Shown one piece after another: positions 43,438 to 54,300 of a DNA stretch of 64,000 bases. The notes beneath the pieces were generated by a model. That model was not told the DNA's origin. It was given only the letters and a program-made list of their open reading frames with translations, and searched no databases. Numbering within the stretch: position 1 is the stretch's first letter; the number at the start of each line of letters is the position of its first letter. This DNA comes from Lithobates sylvaticus (taxonomy: Eukaryota > Chordata > Amphibia > Anura > Ranidae): the NCBI GenBank assembly GCA_028564925.1, contig CM053029.1, positions 609,621,486 to 609,685,485 on the forward strand, read 5' to 3'. The position numbers were made by a program, and so were the translations under genes.

Positions 43438-44402
43438 CCATGGGATTTTGTTCTGTGTTAATGGGATTTGGTTCTGTGTTAATGGGATTTGGTCTTGGGT
43501 GAATGGGATTTGAGTCTGCGTCAATGGGATTTGGGTCTGTGTCAATGGGATTTGGGCCAGTTTAAATTAGATTTGGGTTTATGGAAATGGGATTTGGGTC
43601 TGTGTTAATGGGATTTGGCTCTGTGTAAATGGGATTTGGCTCTGTGTCAATGGGATTTGGGTCTATGGCAATGGGATTTGGCTCTGTGTAAATGGGATTT
43701 GGTTTTGTGTCAATGGGATTTGGGTCTATGGCAATGGGATTTTGACCTGTCTCAACGGCATTTGGTCTTGAGTCAATGGGATTTGGTCCTGTGTTAATAA
43801 GATTTGGTCTTGTGTTAATTGGATTTGGTCCTGTGTCAATGGAATTTGGGTCTGTGTCAATAGGATTTGGGTCTGTGTCAATAGGATTTGGGTCTGTGTC
43901 AATAGGATTTGGGTCTGTGTCAATGGGATTTGGTCTTGTGTCAATGAGATTTGGGTCTGGGTCAATGAAATGTGGGATTTGGGTCTGTGTCAGTGGGATT
44001 TGGGTCCTTGTCAATGGGATTTGGGCCAGTGTAAATGAGATTTGGGTCTATGGCAATGGGATTTGGTCCTGAGTCAATGGGATTTGGCCATGTGTTAATA
44101 AGATTTGGTCTTGTGTTAATTGGATTTGGGTCTATGGAAATGGGATTTGACTCTGTGTCAACAGGATTTGGTCCTGTGTAAATGAGATTTGGGTCTATGG
44201 CAATGGGATTTGGTTCTGTGTAAATGGAATTTGGGTCTATGGCAATTGGATTTTGACCTGTCTCAATGGTATTTGGTCCTGAGTCAATGGGATTTGGGTC
44301 TGTGTCAATGGGATTTGGGTCTGTGTCAAGGGGATTTGGTTCTGTATTAATGAGAGATTTGGTCCTGTGTCAATGAGAGATTTGGGCCAGCGTCAATGGA
44401 AT
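43438..44402 (+). repeat. 22-bp minisatellite, about 43 copies
   Basis: Units of 22 bp built on GGGATTTGGGTCTGTGTCAA with many point variants, and some units one to several bases longer. The minus strand gives Pro/Asn/Asp-rich open frames that are artefacts. Confidence 0.95.
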
Positions 44403-44985
44403 TTAAAGTAAATAAAATAAAGTCGTCAGTACCCCTACATCTTTTGACCATTTCAATCCTTAGTGCCCCCCTCCCCCACCTTCTGATCTCCAGAGTGGAG
44501 AAACACTGATATATATGTTAGTTATTATACAGTATGTGTGTGTATATATATTTATTTATTTACATCTTTTTTAAAGAATTATTTCTTTTTGTATTATATT
44601 TGTTTGCGCTGTGCCCCGGCTAGATCTACCAATGTGGAATAAATATGCTTTTCATATCTGTCCTGAATTTGCAGCCTGCAGGAGGGTGAAGGCGGCTGCA
44701 CCGACTGTCACTTTGATTGCCTCACCTGTGCTCAGACAACAATGCCTGAACGATTTGACTTTCAAGGAGCACCCCCGGGACTTCTGCCAGCAACCTTTTT
44801 ACTTTTCGGTGCCCTCGAGTACATTTCACGCTTCATCTCAACCAACTTCTGATTCATTGGCATGTCGGCTACAAAACTTGTATTTCATATTTTGTATTAA
44901 AATCGTTACTAAGATGGGAAGAAGCTGATACAGATCAACGTTCCTCCAGTTCCCTTTGTGACCGCTCTAAACTAGGATCTTCTGC
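44403..44985. other. Unique sequence, candidate non-coding element
   Basis: 44590-44930 is unlike the neighbouring repeats, with AATAAATATGCTTTTCATAT, GACTGTCACTTTGATTGCC and GCTCAGACAACAATGCC words. A 105-codon frame (44611-44928) is present but its composition gives no protein family. Confidence 0.4.
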
Positions 44986-45206
44986 TACCCTGTTTCCCCG
45001 AAAATAAGACCTAGCGTGATTGTCGGTGATGGCTGCAATATGAGCCCTACCCCCCAAATAAGCCCTAGTTAAAGTCCTTGTAGGTCTTATTTTCAGGGTA
45101 AGGCTTATTTTCGGGAAAACTGGGTAGGGCTTATTTGGGGGGTAGGGCTTATATTGCAGCCATCACCGACAATCACGATAGGTCTTATTTTCGGGGAAAC
45201 AGGGTA
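44986..45206. mobile_element. Palindromic MITE, CCCCGAAAATAAGACC ends
   Basis: Ends TACCCTGTTTCCCCGAAAAT and its inverse (to 45206) enclose AAATAAGCCCTA palindromes. The whole 221 bp folds back on itself. Related ends occur in many vertebrates by recollection; the superfamily is not assigned. Confidence 0.85.
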
Positions 45207-46379
45207 TGCATACCTGGGAGTGGACCAAAGGTTCATTAATTGGCTATATTAAAAAAAAGAAACATTATTGCTTCCAGATGTGATTTAAAATTGAGGTGCA
45301 CCCATATATGGTCAATAATGTCACCTAGGAGACCCCCACGTTTGCATATGCAGCGCTGGGAGCCCCTGAATTTAATTGGTTCTTCCCCAAGCAGTGCAGA
45401 GGCCACCAATCACACAGGCAACAATCTATTCAGTCTGGCTCATGTAAACAGTCTAGGGGATGTCTTTTAACTATTTTCCTATTGGGCACTTTTACCCCCA
45501 ATTTTTAAGCTCACATGGGAGGTACCTTTTCTTCCATTTTGTATTCTATATATATTGCAGCAATGTGGGGGATCAATTACTGCCCCTGTTGAAGACCACT
45601 AGGTCGAAACGCGTAGGGTTTTTTATCTGATACTATACACATTGCCCTTTACTGTTTTTAGCTTGTATCTTTATAACTATTTTTTAATTTACTCCTTCAT
45701 TGTGAGACTTTTTATTCCAATAAATGATATTGGTTAATCTGCACCATATGGAGCATTTTTTCCTGCTTTCTCACAATATGTCCCACTTCATGTGATCTCG
45801 GATGTGCTGGAAATACAAGTTTCTTACTGTGTACCAACCATTGCGTGCATCTGCTGGATGATCCAACGTGTCTACCTCCGAAATTTTCGGTGATGCCCTA
45901 AGGCTGCATGCCCATATCTTCAAGGCGTATTCGCAGGACCTGGAATCCCCTTCCAACATCAAAAGGGAGAAAAACACACAAGCGCTGTTGACTCACTGCC
46001 GTACGGTATGTGCGTCCATCTCATCCGGTAAGAAGAACCTTTTCCAGTATCAATATTTCGTTCAGATCGTATTCATACTTTGGTGTATACAATACCTCTC
46101 CATACCAGTTCCACCCACATTTGGAAAATAAATTTCCATACTTCTACTCCAGCAGTCCATCTTGAATAAGAGAGACTCTTTCTTCACTAGTGTTATCACT
46201 ATTATTACATTTTAGTAATACCGCACCTATTTTACATTCATATATTTTACTGCATTTTTTGCACAACCTTTATGTTTTAGCGCTTCACATACCTTTTCCA
46301 CGTTTGCATAACTTTGTTTGTTTGAGTGATAGCAGCTTTAGAAAAGCAATTTTCTTTTATTTTCCCTTGGGTTTAGCGC
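45207..46379. other. Unclassified sequence with retroelement-like tail
   Basis: No gene. 45583-45625 (CTGTTGAAGACCACTAGGTC, GAAACGCGTAGGG) resembles a motif common in amphibian retroelement 3' regions by recollection, and AATAAATGATATTGG (about 45719) could be a poly(A) signal. The rest is AT-rich without features. Confidence 0.35.
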
Positions 46380-46465
46380 AGTGATATCCCCCCCATACTT
46401 GCACAATTTTTAAGCTTTCAGCGCTGTTGCATTTTGAATGACAATTGCGCGGTCATGCAACGCTA
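46380..46465 (+). mobile_element. TTAA/CCACTT MITE fragment, left of LINE
   Basis: TTTTGAATGACAATTGCGCG and GGTCATGCAACGCT are the family signature. It is split by the LINE fragment at about 46462 and resumes at 47488. Confidence 0.7.
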
Positions 46466-47490
46466 CATAGTTACATAGTAGGTGGGGTTGAAACATGACA
46501 AATTCCATCAAGCCCAACCTCTGTGTGTGATTATATGTGAGTATTACATTGTATATCCCTGTATGTTGCGGTCGTTCAGGTGCTTATCTAATAGTTTCTT
46601 GAAACTATTGATTCTCCCCGCTGAGACCACCGCCTGTGGAAGGGAATTCCACATCCTTGCTGCTCTTACAGTAAAGAACCCTCTACGTAGTTTAAGGTTA
46701 AACCTCTTTTCTTCTAATTTTAATGAGTGGCCGCGTGTCTTGTTAAACTCCCTTCTGTGAAAAAAGTTTTCTCCCTATTGTGAGGTCACCAGTCCGGTAT
46801 TTATAAATTGAAATCATATCCCCTCTCAAGCGTCTCTTCTCCAGAGAGAATAAGTTCAGGGCTCACAACCTTTCCTCATAACTAATATCCTCCAGACCCT
46901 TTATTAGCTTTGTTGCCCTTCTTTGTACTCGCTCCATTTCCAGTACATCCTTCCTGAGGACTGGTGCCCAGAACTGGACAACATACTCCAGGTGCGGCCG
47001 GACCAGAGTCTTGTAGAGCGGGAGAATTATCGTTTTATCTCTGGAGTTGATCCCCTTTTTAATGCTAATATTCTGTTTGCTTTGTTAGTAGCAGCTTGGC
47101 ATTGCTGAGCCTATCATCTATTAGGACCCCCAGGTCCTTTTCCATCCTAGATCCCCCCAGAGGTTCTCCCCCCAGTGTATAGATTGCATTCATATTTTTG
47201 CCACCCAAATGCATTATTTTACATTTTTCCACATTGAACCTCATTTGCCATGTAGTTGCCACCCCCATTCATTTGTTCAGAGCTTTTTGCAAGGTTTCCA
47301 CATCCTGCGGAGAAGTTATTGCCCTGCTTAGCTTAGTATCATCCGCAAATACAGAGATTGAGCTGTTTCCCCCATCCCCATCCTCCAGGTCGTTTATGAA
47401 CAAATTAAACAGGATTGGTCCCAGCACAGAACCCTGGGGGACCCCACTACCCACCCCGACCATTCCGAGTACTCCCCATTTATCACGCTG
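46462..47490 (-). mobile_element. CR1/L2-like LINE, 5'-truncated
   Basis: Minus-strand 3' part of a non-LTR retrotransposon. The right part codes for reverse transcriptase (GVPQGSVLGPILFNLFINDL, FADDTKLSRAI at 47269-47493), followed by WQMRFNVEKCKIMHLG and EKDLGVLID (47065-47268). Further left is the C-terminal signature FNLKLRRGFFTVRAARMWNS and INSFKKLLDKHLNDRNIQGY. Frames are broken at several points, for example near 47065 and 47268. Flanking ACGCT at both sides may be its target duplication. CR1, L2 or Rex group; not resolved further. Confidence 0.85.
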
Positions 47491-47636
47491 CACCCAAACA
47501 AAGTTTTTATAATTATTATTTTTTAAACAGATAGTGCTTTCTTTTGGTGGTATTTAATCACCACTGGGGGTTTTTAATTTCTGCTTAAAAATTAAAAGGT
47601 TTTCTTATTTTCTGTTATAAAATTTTGTAAATAAGC
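47488..47636 (+). mobile_element. TTAA/CCACTT MITE fragment, right of LINE
   Basis: GCTGCACCCAAACAAAGTTT and GCTTTCTTTTGGTGGTATTT continue the family signature, then stop where another MITE begins. Confidence 0.7.
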
Positions 47637-48190
47637 CACTAGCAGGGGGTTAAAACTGCCCCGCTAGCGGTCGAATAGCGCCGCTAAAACAACTGAAAGA
47701 GAACTTTCACACTGTGCCGCCTAGGGCGTCATCGGTAAAGCGGCGCTATTTTTAGCACCACTTAACCGTTATTTTAGCGGCACTATATGGCTGCTAGCGG
47801 GGCGATTTTAACCCCCCAATAGCGGCCGAAAAGGGGTTAAATCCGCCCCCACAAAACGCAGCCGCAGCGGCATTTGCCGATGGTATAGCAGCGCTGTCCC
47901 ATTGATTTCAATGGGGAGGAGCGGTGGAGGAGCTGTGAGGTCACCGCTCCTTCACCGCTCCAAAGAAGCTGCTGGCAGGACTTTTTCTGACGCCCTGCCA
48001 GCGCACCGCTGCAGTGTGTAGACCCACTGGAGTGAATGGAGCCACTTTTTTTCAGGCGCTATGCAGGCGCTATTTTTAGCTGTAGCACCTGAAAAATGCC
48101 TCCAGTGTGAAAGGGGTCTAAAGGGGCGTTAAAAATAGCGCCGCTTTACCGCTGATGCCCTAGGTGGCACAGTGTGAAAGGGCAGGGACA
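47637..48190. mobile_element. Palindromic MITE, TTTCACACTG ends
   Basis: ACTTTCACACTGTGCCGCC near 47703 and GGTGGCACAGTGTGAAAGG near 48164 are inverted ends; internal AGCGGCGCTATTTTTAGC also repeats inverted. A preceding segment, TAGCAGGGGGTTAAAACTGC, has its own inverse at about 47790. Non-coding. Confidence 0.7.
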
Positions 48191-48307
48191 GAGGCTTTTG
48201 GAGGGGACTGAATGCTAGCCTCTTGCCTACCGACTATGGGCCCTGGCATTTGAGGGAGCTACAAGCATGTAGGAAGATGTTCTGTTATGTAAGGCAAATG
48301 GACATTA

Positions 48308-48737
48308 TTAAAGCGGAGTTCCACTCAAAAATGGAACTTCCGCTTTAACCACTCCTCACCCCCTTACATGCCACATTTGGCATGTCATTTTTGTTGAGGG
48401 GGGAGTGGGGGGTTCATTAGGAGGGGGACTAGGCGACTCCTCCCTCTAGGCGATCTCCTGGGACACGTGACAGGTCCCAGGAGATCGCCTATCCACTCCG
48501 GGAGCGCAGCGCGGCTCGCGCATGCGCCGTGCGTGCCCGGCCGTGAAGAGGAAAGCTGTCACGGCCGGGTGCCCTTAGTGGAAATGGCGGCGCCGGCAAA
48601 GAGGAGGGGGAGAGGAGCGACACCCCGTTCGGCCGCATCGCTGGACCGTGGAACAGGTAAGTGTCATTTTTTTTAAAAGTCAGCAACTACACTTTTTGTA
48701 GCTGCTGACTTTTAAAATGCCTGGGACTCCCCTTTAA
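48308..48737. mobile_element. TTAA element, AAGCGGAGTTCCAC ends
   Basis: TTAAAGCGGAGTTCCACTC at 48308 and TGGGACTCCCCTTTAA to 48737, with TTAA edges. GC-rich centre with GGCGATCTCCTGGGAC and its inverse. Non-coding. Confidence 0.75.
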
Positions 48738-48761
48738 AAAGGCCATGATGGTCTCTGCCAG

Positions 48762-49605
48762 TGTGGGACTCATAGCAGATGCTGATGTCATCAGAAAGCC
48801 ACGTGTCTGGGGCCCCCTGCCATAATGTGTTAATTGTAATTAGGTCTGCTATTGTCTGAAAGAGATCGATGTTTATACTTATGATAATGTGTATTGTGCT
48901 GTGTGAGCTTGGAGTCGGCAAGTCTGACCTGCAATGTGACATCTGAGTCATCCAGGTGGTTAATTAAAGATCGTCTGTGATTGGATTAGCCATGAGTCAG
49001 CTGTACCTTGTTAGCTAAACCATTGTGTGATGTTTTGGGTAAATATTTGGGTCATTGTTATGTGGTGAGTGACCTCATTCTCAAGTCTATAAAATCGTGT
49101 ATTCTTGTTCAAATAAACAGTTCTTATTCTGATTTACTCCAAAACTGGTGTTGCCTAGTTCTTGGGGTAACTCATGTTCCAGAGCATTGAGCAGCAGCTT
49201 CTCGGGAGAGATACCCAGCCAGGGTGTACGGATTCTGCCACAATTGGTGGCAAGCAGTGGGATGCTTCCTGAAGTCTGGAACATCCAAACATCCCCCTGG
49301 GATCCAAGATCAGGATAGCAGACTTTGGTCACCCCAGCGGAGATATGGACCTGGCTTCAAAGTTCCCGGGGCTGCTACAGATCATCCTTTCAGCATACTC
49401 CAGGACTGTGTCTGCGGATGAATACCTAGAGCTCAGGCAGCACATTTCGGTAGGACTTTGGATTGGAGCCCTCCAGGTCCCTTGTATACAACAGGGCAAG
49501 TGCTTTCCAACCCCAGAGCAACGGGCCAGTGACCAACAGGTGTTGTGGAGGGCATTCCTGGGGGAGCGACCCCAGGAGCAATGGGTGACTGATAGAAGAT
49601 AGAGC
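48762..49605 (+). mobile_element. LTR retrotransposon fragment, 5' LTR and leader
   Basis: An LTR of about 481 bp (48762-49242) begins TGTGGGACT and ends TTCTGCCACA; it holds TATAAAA (about 49088) and AATAAA (about 49112). Next comes ATTGGTGGCAAGCAGTGGGA, a tRNA-Leu-like primer site, and leader sequence clearly related to that of the 31091-34223 element (GATGCTTCCTGAAGTCTGG). An 85-codon gag-like frame starts at 49345 (MDLASKFPGLLQ). Most of the element and the second LTR are missing. A fossil, broken, older than the 31 kb element. Ty3/gypsy-like kinship inferred. Confidence 0.8.
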
Positions 49606-50034
49606 TGGACAATCGTTATTGGTCTCCGCAGTGGTGAGCAGAACAGGAATATTTAGGGGAGACAACAGAATGCTCTCCGGAGGGATATGACTTTGGTGGC
49701 CCTGGATTGCTGTCCAGGCACCGTGTCATTGCGACAATAAAGTCTGGACCTGCCAGGTACCTGGACTGACACCTGGCTCAGCCTATCAGCAAGCCGCTGA
49801 GAGCCTGAGCTGGCCGCCCCCTCTACAGCCCAGTGCTCCAATGAGCGAGGAGGGAGCAGAGCTGTGACAGTCTGCAGCTCTCTGCTCACGGAGTTTAAAA
49901 AACTGAGCGATCGACAATGTTAGATTGCTCGGTTCTCACCGAGGGACAGATGCACCATCCACCTAGGTAAGTATGATTCAGGAAAAAAAACTTTACTTCT
50001 CTATTGAAGTGTATTGTATTTGCACTGTCTACCC
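49606..50034. other. Unclassified sequence, mixed repeat fragments
   Basis: No gene. 49885-49995 (CTGAGCGATCGACAATGTTA, CCACCTAGGTAAGTATGATT) resembles the inside of TTAAAGGGG elements. Confidence 0.4.
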
Positions 50035-50095
50035 TCAAGTTGTAAAGCGCTGCGTAAACTGTTGGCACTATATTAATCCTGTATAATATTAATAA
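50035..50095 (+). mobile_element. LINE/SINE 3' tail remnant
   Basis: AAGTTGTAAAGCGCTGCGTA followed by GGCACTATATTAATCC and ATAATATT repeats is the pattern of CR1/L2-type 3' ends by recollection. A short remnant only. Confidence 0.4.
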
Positions 50096-50097
50096 TA

Positions 50098-51252
50098 CAG
50101 TATCTCTCAAAAGTAAGTACACCCCTCACATTTTTGTAAATATTTTCTTCTATCTTTTCATGTGACAACACTGAAGAAATGACACATGTCTACAATGTAA
50201 AGTAGTGAGTGTACAGCTTGTATAACAGTGTAAATTTGCTGTCCCCTCAAAATAACTCAACACACAGCCATTAATGTCTAAACCGCTGGCAACAAAAGTC
50301 AGTACACCCCTAAGTGAAAATGTCCAAATTGGACCCAACGTGTCAATATTTTGTGTGGCCACCAATTTTTTTTTCAGCACTGCCTTCACCCTCTTGGGCA
50401 TGGAGGTCACCAGAGCTTCACAGGTTGTCACTGGAGTCCTCTTCCCCTCCTCCATGATGACATCACGGAGCTGGTGGATGTTAGAGACCTTGCGCTCCTC
50501 CATCTTCCATTTGAGGATGCCCCACAGATGGTCAATATGGTTTAGGTCTGGAGACATGCTTGGCCAGTCCATCACCTTTACCCTCAGCTTCTTTAGCAAG
50601 GCAGTGGTGGGCTTGGAGGTGTGTTGGGGTGGTTATCATGTTGGAATACTGCCCTGCGGCCCAGTCTCTGAAGGGAGGGGATCATGCTCTGCTTCAGTAT
50701 GTCACAGTACATGTTGGCATTCATGGTTCCCTCAATGATCTGTAGCCCCCCAGTGCCGGCAGCACTCATGCAGCCCCAGACCATGACACTCCCACCACCA
50801 TGACACTCCCACCACCATGCTTGACTGTAGACAAGACACACTTGTCTTTGTCCTCCTCACCTGGTTGCCCCCACACACGCTTGTCACCATCTGACACCAA
50901 ATACCTTTATCTTGGTCTCATCAGACCACAGGACGTGGTTCCAGTAATCCATGTCCTTAGTCTGCTTGTCTTCAGCAAACTGTTTGTGGTCTTTCTTGTG
51001 CCTCATCTTTAGAAGGTTTCCTTCTGGGACGACAGCCATGCAGACCAATTTGATGCAGTGTGCAGCGTATGGTCTGAGCACTGACAGGCTGACCCCCCCA
51101 CCCCTACAACCTCTGCAGCAATGCTGGCAGCAGTCATACGTCTATTTCCCAAAGACAACCTCTGGATATGACGCTGAGCACGTGACCTCAACTTCTTTGG
51201 TTGACCATGGCGAGGCCTGTTCTGAGGGGAACCTGTCCTGTTATACCGCTGT
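50098..51252 (-). mobile_element. Tc1-like transposon, 5' part missing
   Basis: The left edge CAGTATCTCTCAAAAGTAAG follows TA (50096-50097), the normal target. The terminal repeat (50098-50270) is homologous to 6316-6455. The element is cut at about 51252 within the N-terminal part of the transposase. Confidence 0.88.
50340..51252 (-). pseudogene. Tc1-type transposase, decayed and truncated
   Basis: Same family as 8069-9109, on the minus strand. Recognisable pieces in order: RSRAQRHIQRLSLGNRRMTA (51009-51191), WNHVLWSDETKIKVFGVRW (50884-51081), CMSAAGTGGLQIIEGTMNAN with FQHDNHP (50593-50841), and MSPDLNHIDHLWGILKWKME (50150-50599). Frameshifts separate these pieces (near 51015, 50885 and 50600), and the N-terminus before the paired-type domain is absent. 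The third catalytic position is Asp here too. Confidence 0.9.
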
Positions 51253-51459
51253 ATGGTCTTACGATTTACGCTGTGACATATGGGGAGAGAGAGGATTTGA
51301 GCTGGGTGGTTGGGGGGTGAACATGCAGATTAGCGATCAATTTTTTTTTGGGGGTGGGGGATTTTTGCTGACACATAATGCTCATACATAATGGGGGGAA
51401 GGGGGGCGCAATTTCACATGTTTGCCCTGGGCTTTAGATGACCTTGTCCCAGCACTGGA
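51253..51459. other. Repeat fragment
   Basis: GGGGGGCGCAATTTCACATG and TTGCCCTGGGCTTTAGATGA look like the end of an unidentified dispersed repeat. No gene. Confidence 0.35.
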
Positions 51460-51975
51460 TAGGTGGCATTGATATGCAGTACTGATGAGCACCGATTGGC
51501 TGCTTTGATAGGTGGCACTGATTGGTGGCACTGATAGGCACTAATGGGCACTGATGAGCACTGAAAGACAGCACTGACTGGCATCACTGCTGGGCACTGT
51601 TGGGGCTGCACTGATAATCAGGGCAATGATTATCTGTGCAGATCTCCCCTGTGAGGAAATGCCACTGATTGGTTCACCTCACACGCTGTCAGTGTGAGGA
51701 AGGGAATGCCGATAACCGTCATTTCCTTGTTTACATGTGATTAGCTGTGATTGGACACAGCTGATCACATGGGTAAAGAACCTCGTCATTGTCTCTTTAC
51801 TGAGATTGGTGATGTGCCGTATCCCAGAGACATAGCACAACACTGATCGCCACACCGCACGCTCCCCCGCAGGAGCGCAAATGTGGCAAGAGTTGGGTGA
51901 CTTCATGTGACTTCTTCCCAGAACGAGAGAGCTGCTGCCCGCCCGTCATTTGACAATACGGCATGAAGTGGTTAA
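51460..51975 (+). mobile_element. TTAA/CCACTT MITE, right part
   Basis: Starts inside the GGCACTGAT array (51460-51600), then shows TGTGATTGGACACAGCTGAT and ends CATGAAGTGGTTAA at 51975. The left part is missing. It shares the TTAA 51972-51975 with the next element. Confidence 0.8.
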
Positions 51976-52435
51976 CCACTTTAATACCGGGCACTTTCAC
52001 CCCCTTCCTGCCCAGGCCAATTTTCATCTTTTAGCGCTGTCACACTTTGAATGACGATCACTATTGAAATCATCGAAGAAATACAAAAAAATATATATAT
52101 ATATATTTTTTTTCTTCGTTTCTATTATAACATGTTGCAAACAAAAAAATGGGATATTCATCTGAAAATCAATCAATCCTGTAGAACTGATGGCCGATCT
52201 CATTTCTTGAGGACCTAAAGTGCCAGGAAAGTACAAATACCCGCCAAATGACATCTTTTTGGAAGTAGACAGTCCAAGGTATTTAGTAAGAGGCATGGCG
52301 AGCTTTTTGAAGTTGTAATTTTTTTGTCTGAATTTTTTGGAAAATGGAGAATTTACAACGTTTTTTATTTTCTTCTTTTTGTATATACTCAAGTGCAGTA
52401 CAGCCTTATCATATAACTGGTGTGGTGGGGATCAG
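51972..52435 (+). mobile_element. TTAA/CCACTT MITE, left part, long form
   Basis: Starts TTAACCACTTTAATACCGGG. It includes TGATGGCCGATCTCATTTCT, AGGAAAGTACAAATACCC and CCAAGGTATTTAGTAAGAGG, also present at 54725-54840, so a longer form of the family exists. No right end found. Confidence 0.8.
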
Positions 52436-52439
52436 GTAC

Positions 52440-52795
52440 ACTGAATGGTGATAGTATGAAAAAAAATAAAAAAATTCAATTTTTGTAAACTTTATTTTTT
52501 TATTCTTTTTTTTTTTTACATACTGTGACCAGAGTAGTACAGTGTTACCATAGTGACATTATACTACTCTGGGGAGGTGATCAGGATTATTATTTTTTAC
52601 ACACCATGATTGCTTATAACAGTGAATATCGCTGTTATAAGCAACTGTTTTTTTGATGAATGACATCCATTCATCCACTGTGTACTATTGTGAAGCTGTG
52701 ATTGGCCACAGCTATCACATGGTACAGATGCACTGTGATTGGCCCTGTCTGTACCATGCGCTCACTGTGACCAATCACAGAAATCAACACAATAT
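52440..52795 (-). repeat. Shared repeat segment (copy 2)
   Basis: Reverse-oriented diverged copy of 25565-25990, including CACTGTGATTGGCCCTGTCT and GTTATAAGCAACTG. Confidence 0.65.
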
Positions 52796-53549
52796 GCATT
52801 GTCTTTATTGGGCATGACAATCAAGGACTGTATTTTATTGGTCATGGCCATCAAGTCTGGTCTTTATTGATCATGGCCATCAAGGACAGGTCTTTATTGG
52901 GCATGACCATCAAGGACTGGATTTTATTCATCATGGCCATGACGGACTGGTCTTTATTGGTCATCAAGGACTGGTCTTTATTGGTCATGGTCATCAAGGA
53001 CTAGACTTTATTCATTGTGGCCCTCAAGGACTGGTCTTTATTGGGCATAACCATCAAGGACAGGTCTTTATTGGTCATGGCCATCAAGAACACGTTTTTA
53101 CTGTCATGGCCAACAAGAACTGGTCTTTATTGCTCATGACTATCAATGACTGGTCTTTATTAGTCATATTCATCAAGGACTGGTCTTTATTCATCATGGC
53201 CACCAAGCACTGCTCTTTATTGGGCATGACCCTCAAGGACTGGCCTTTATTGGTCATAGCTATCAAGGACTGGTCTATATTGGTCATGGTCACGAAGAAA
53301 TGGTCTTTCTTGGGCATGACCATCAATGACTGATCTTTTTTGGTCAAGGCCATCAAGGACGGGCCTTTATTGGTCATGGCAATCAAGGACTGGGCTTTAA
53401 TGATCATAGCCATCAAGAACTGGTCTTTATTGGTCATAGCCATCAAGGACTGGTCTTTATTGGTCATAGCCATCAAGGACTGGTCTTTATTGGTCATAGC
53501 CATCAAGGACTAGTCTTTATTGTTCATAGTCACCAAGGACTGGTTTCTA
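52796..53549 (+). repeat. 30-bp minisatellite, site 1
   Basis: About 25 units of 30 bp built on GGACTGGTCTTTATTGGTCA followed by TGGCCATCAA. It continues at 53982-54055 after a nested MITE. The same unit forms the array at 60571-60850. Confidence 0.95.
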
Positions 53550-53552
53550 TTA

Positions 53553-53978
53553 TGCCGCATACACACAAAGGGACTTTGTCCGCCGGACCTAGTCCAGCGG
53601 ACAAACCGCCGGACTTTCCAGCTGGGCTTCGGCGGACTTGAAAGCGAACGGACTTGACCACACACGATCACGCTAAAAGTCCGGCGGTTCACGCGATGAC
53701 GTACAGCGCGTACGACGGGACTAGAAAAAGAAAAATACTAGAAAAATACTTGCTACTGAGCATGCGTCCTTTTTGGTCCGCCGGACCATACTACAGACGG
53801 CCGTATTGTCCGCCGGACTGCCAAGTCCAGCGGATAATTTTAAAACAAAACTTAAAACCTAGTCCGCCGGACTTTTGGGAAAAAAAGTCTGTCGAAGGCC
53901 CACACACGATCGGACTGTCCGGCGGACTCGAGTCCAGCGGACAATCCCGCGGGAATGTCCCTTCGTGTGTACGCGGCA
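53553..53978. mobile_element. Harbinger-like MITE nested in minisatellite
   Basis: Ends TGCCGCATACACACAAAGGG and its inverse CTTCGTGTGTACGCGGCA; flanked by TTA on both sides (53550-53552, 53979-53981). Excision restores an array unit, TTTCTATTAATCATAGTC. The interior carries GTCCGCCGGAC palindromes like those at 6590-7920. No transposase. The 3-bp TTA duplication indicates PIF/Harbinger. Confidence 0.92.
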
Positions 53979-53981
53979 TTA

Positions 53982-54055
53982 ATCATAGTCATCAAGGACT
54001 GGTCTTTATTCATCATGGCCACCAAGCACTGGTCTTTATTGGGCATGGAATCCTT
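53982..54055 (+). repeat. 30-bp minisatellite, site 1 continued
   Basis: Two to three further units of the 52796 array right of the nested MITE. Confidence 0.9.
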
Positions 54056-54300
54056 TCTGTAGCCTTTTAGAAAGCTGCAGCAAGGATGGTCACTGGGCAT
54101 CCTCAGTGTTTTGAGGGCATGAAACACATTGATGGTATACATGCATTTCATATCCAATACCAGCTAGTCCAGGATGTAAACAAGTCTCTCAAGCATCCTC
54201 TTCCATGCAGGCATCTCTGTGATCAATGCCTATTTTTTTTTTTGTTTCTTTCCTTTGCTTGTTGCAATTTACAAACATGCTTCACATTTTATTGCTTTTA

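Noticed and set aside
45240-46760. Possible small genes (60-92 codons)
   Set aside because: Short frames at chance density in AT-rich DNA; the last ones lie antisense to a LINE fragment.
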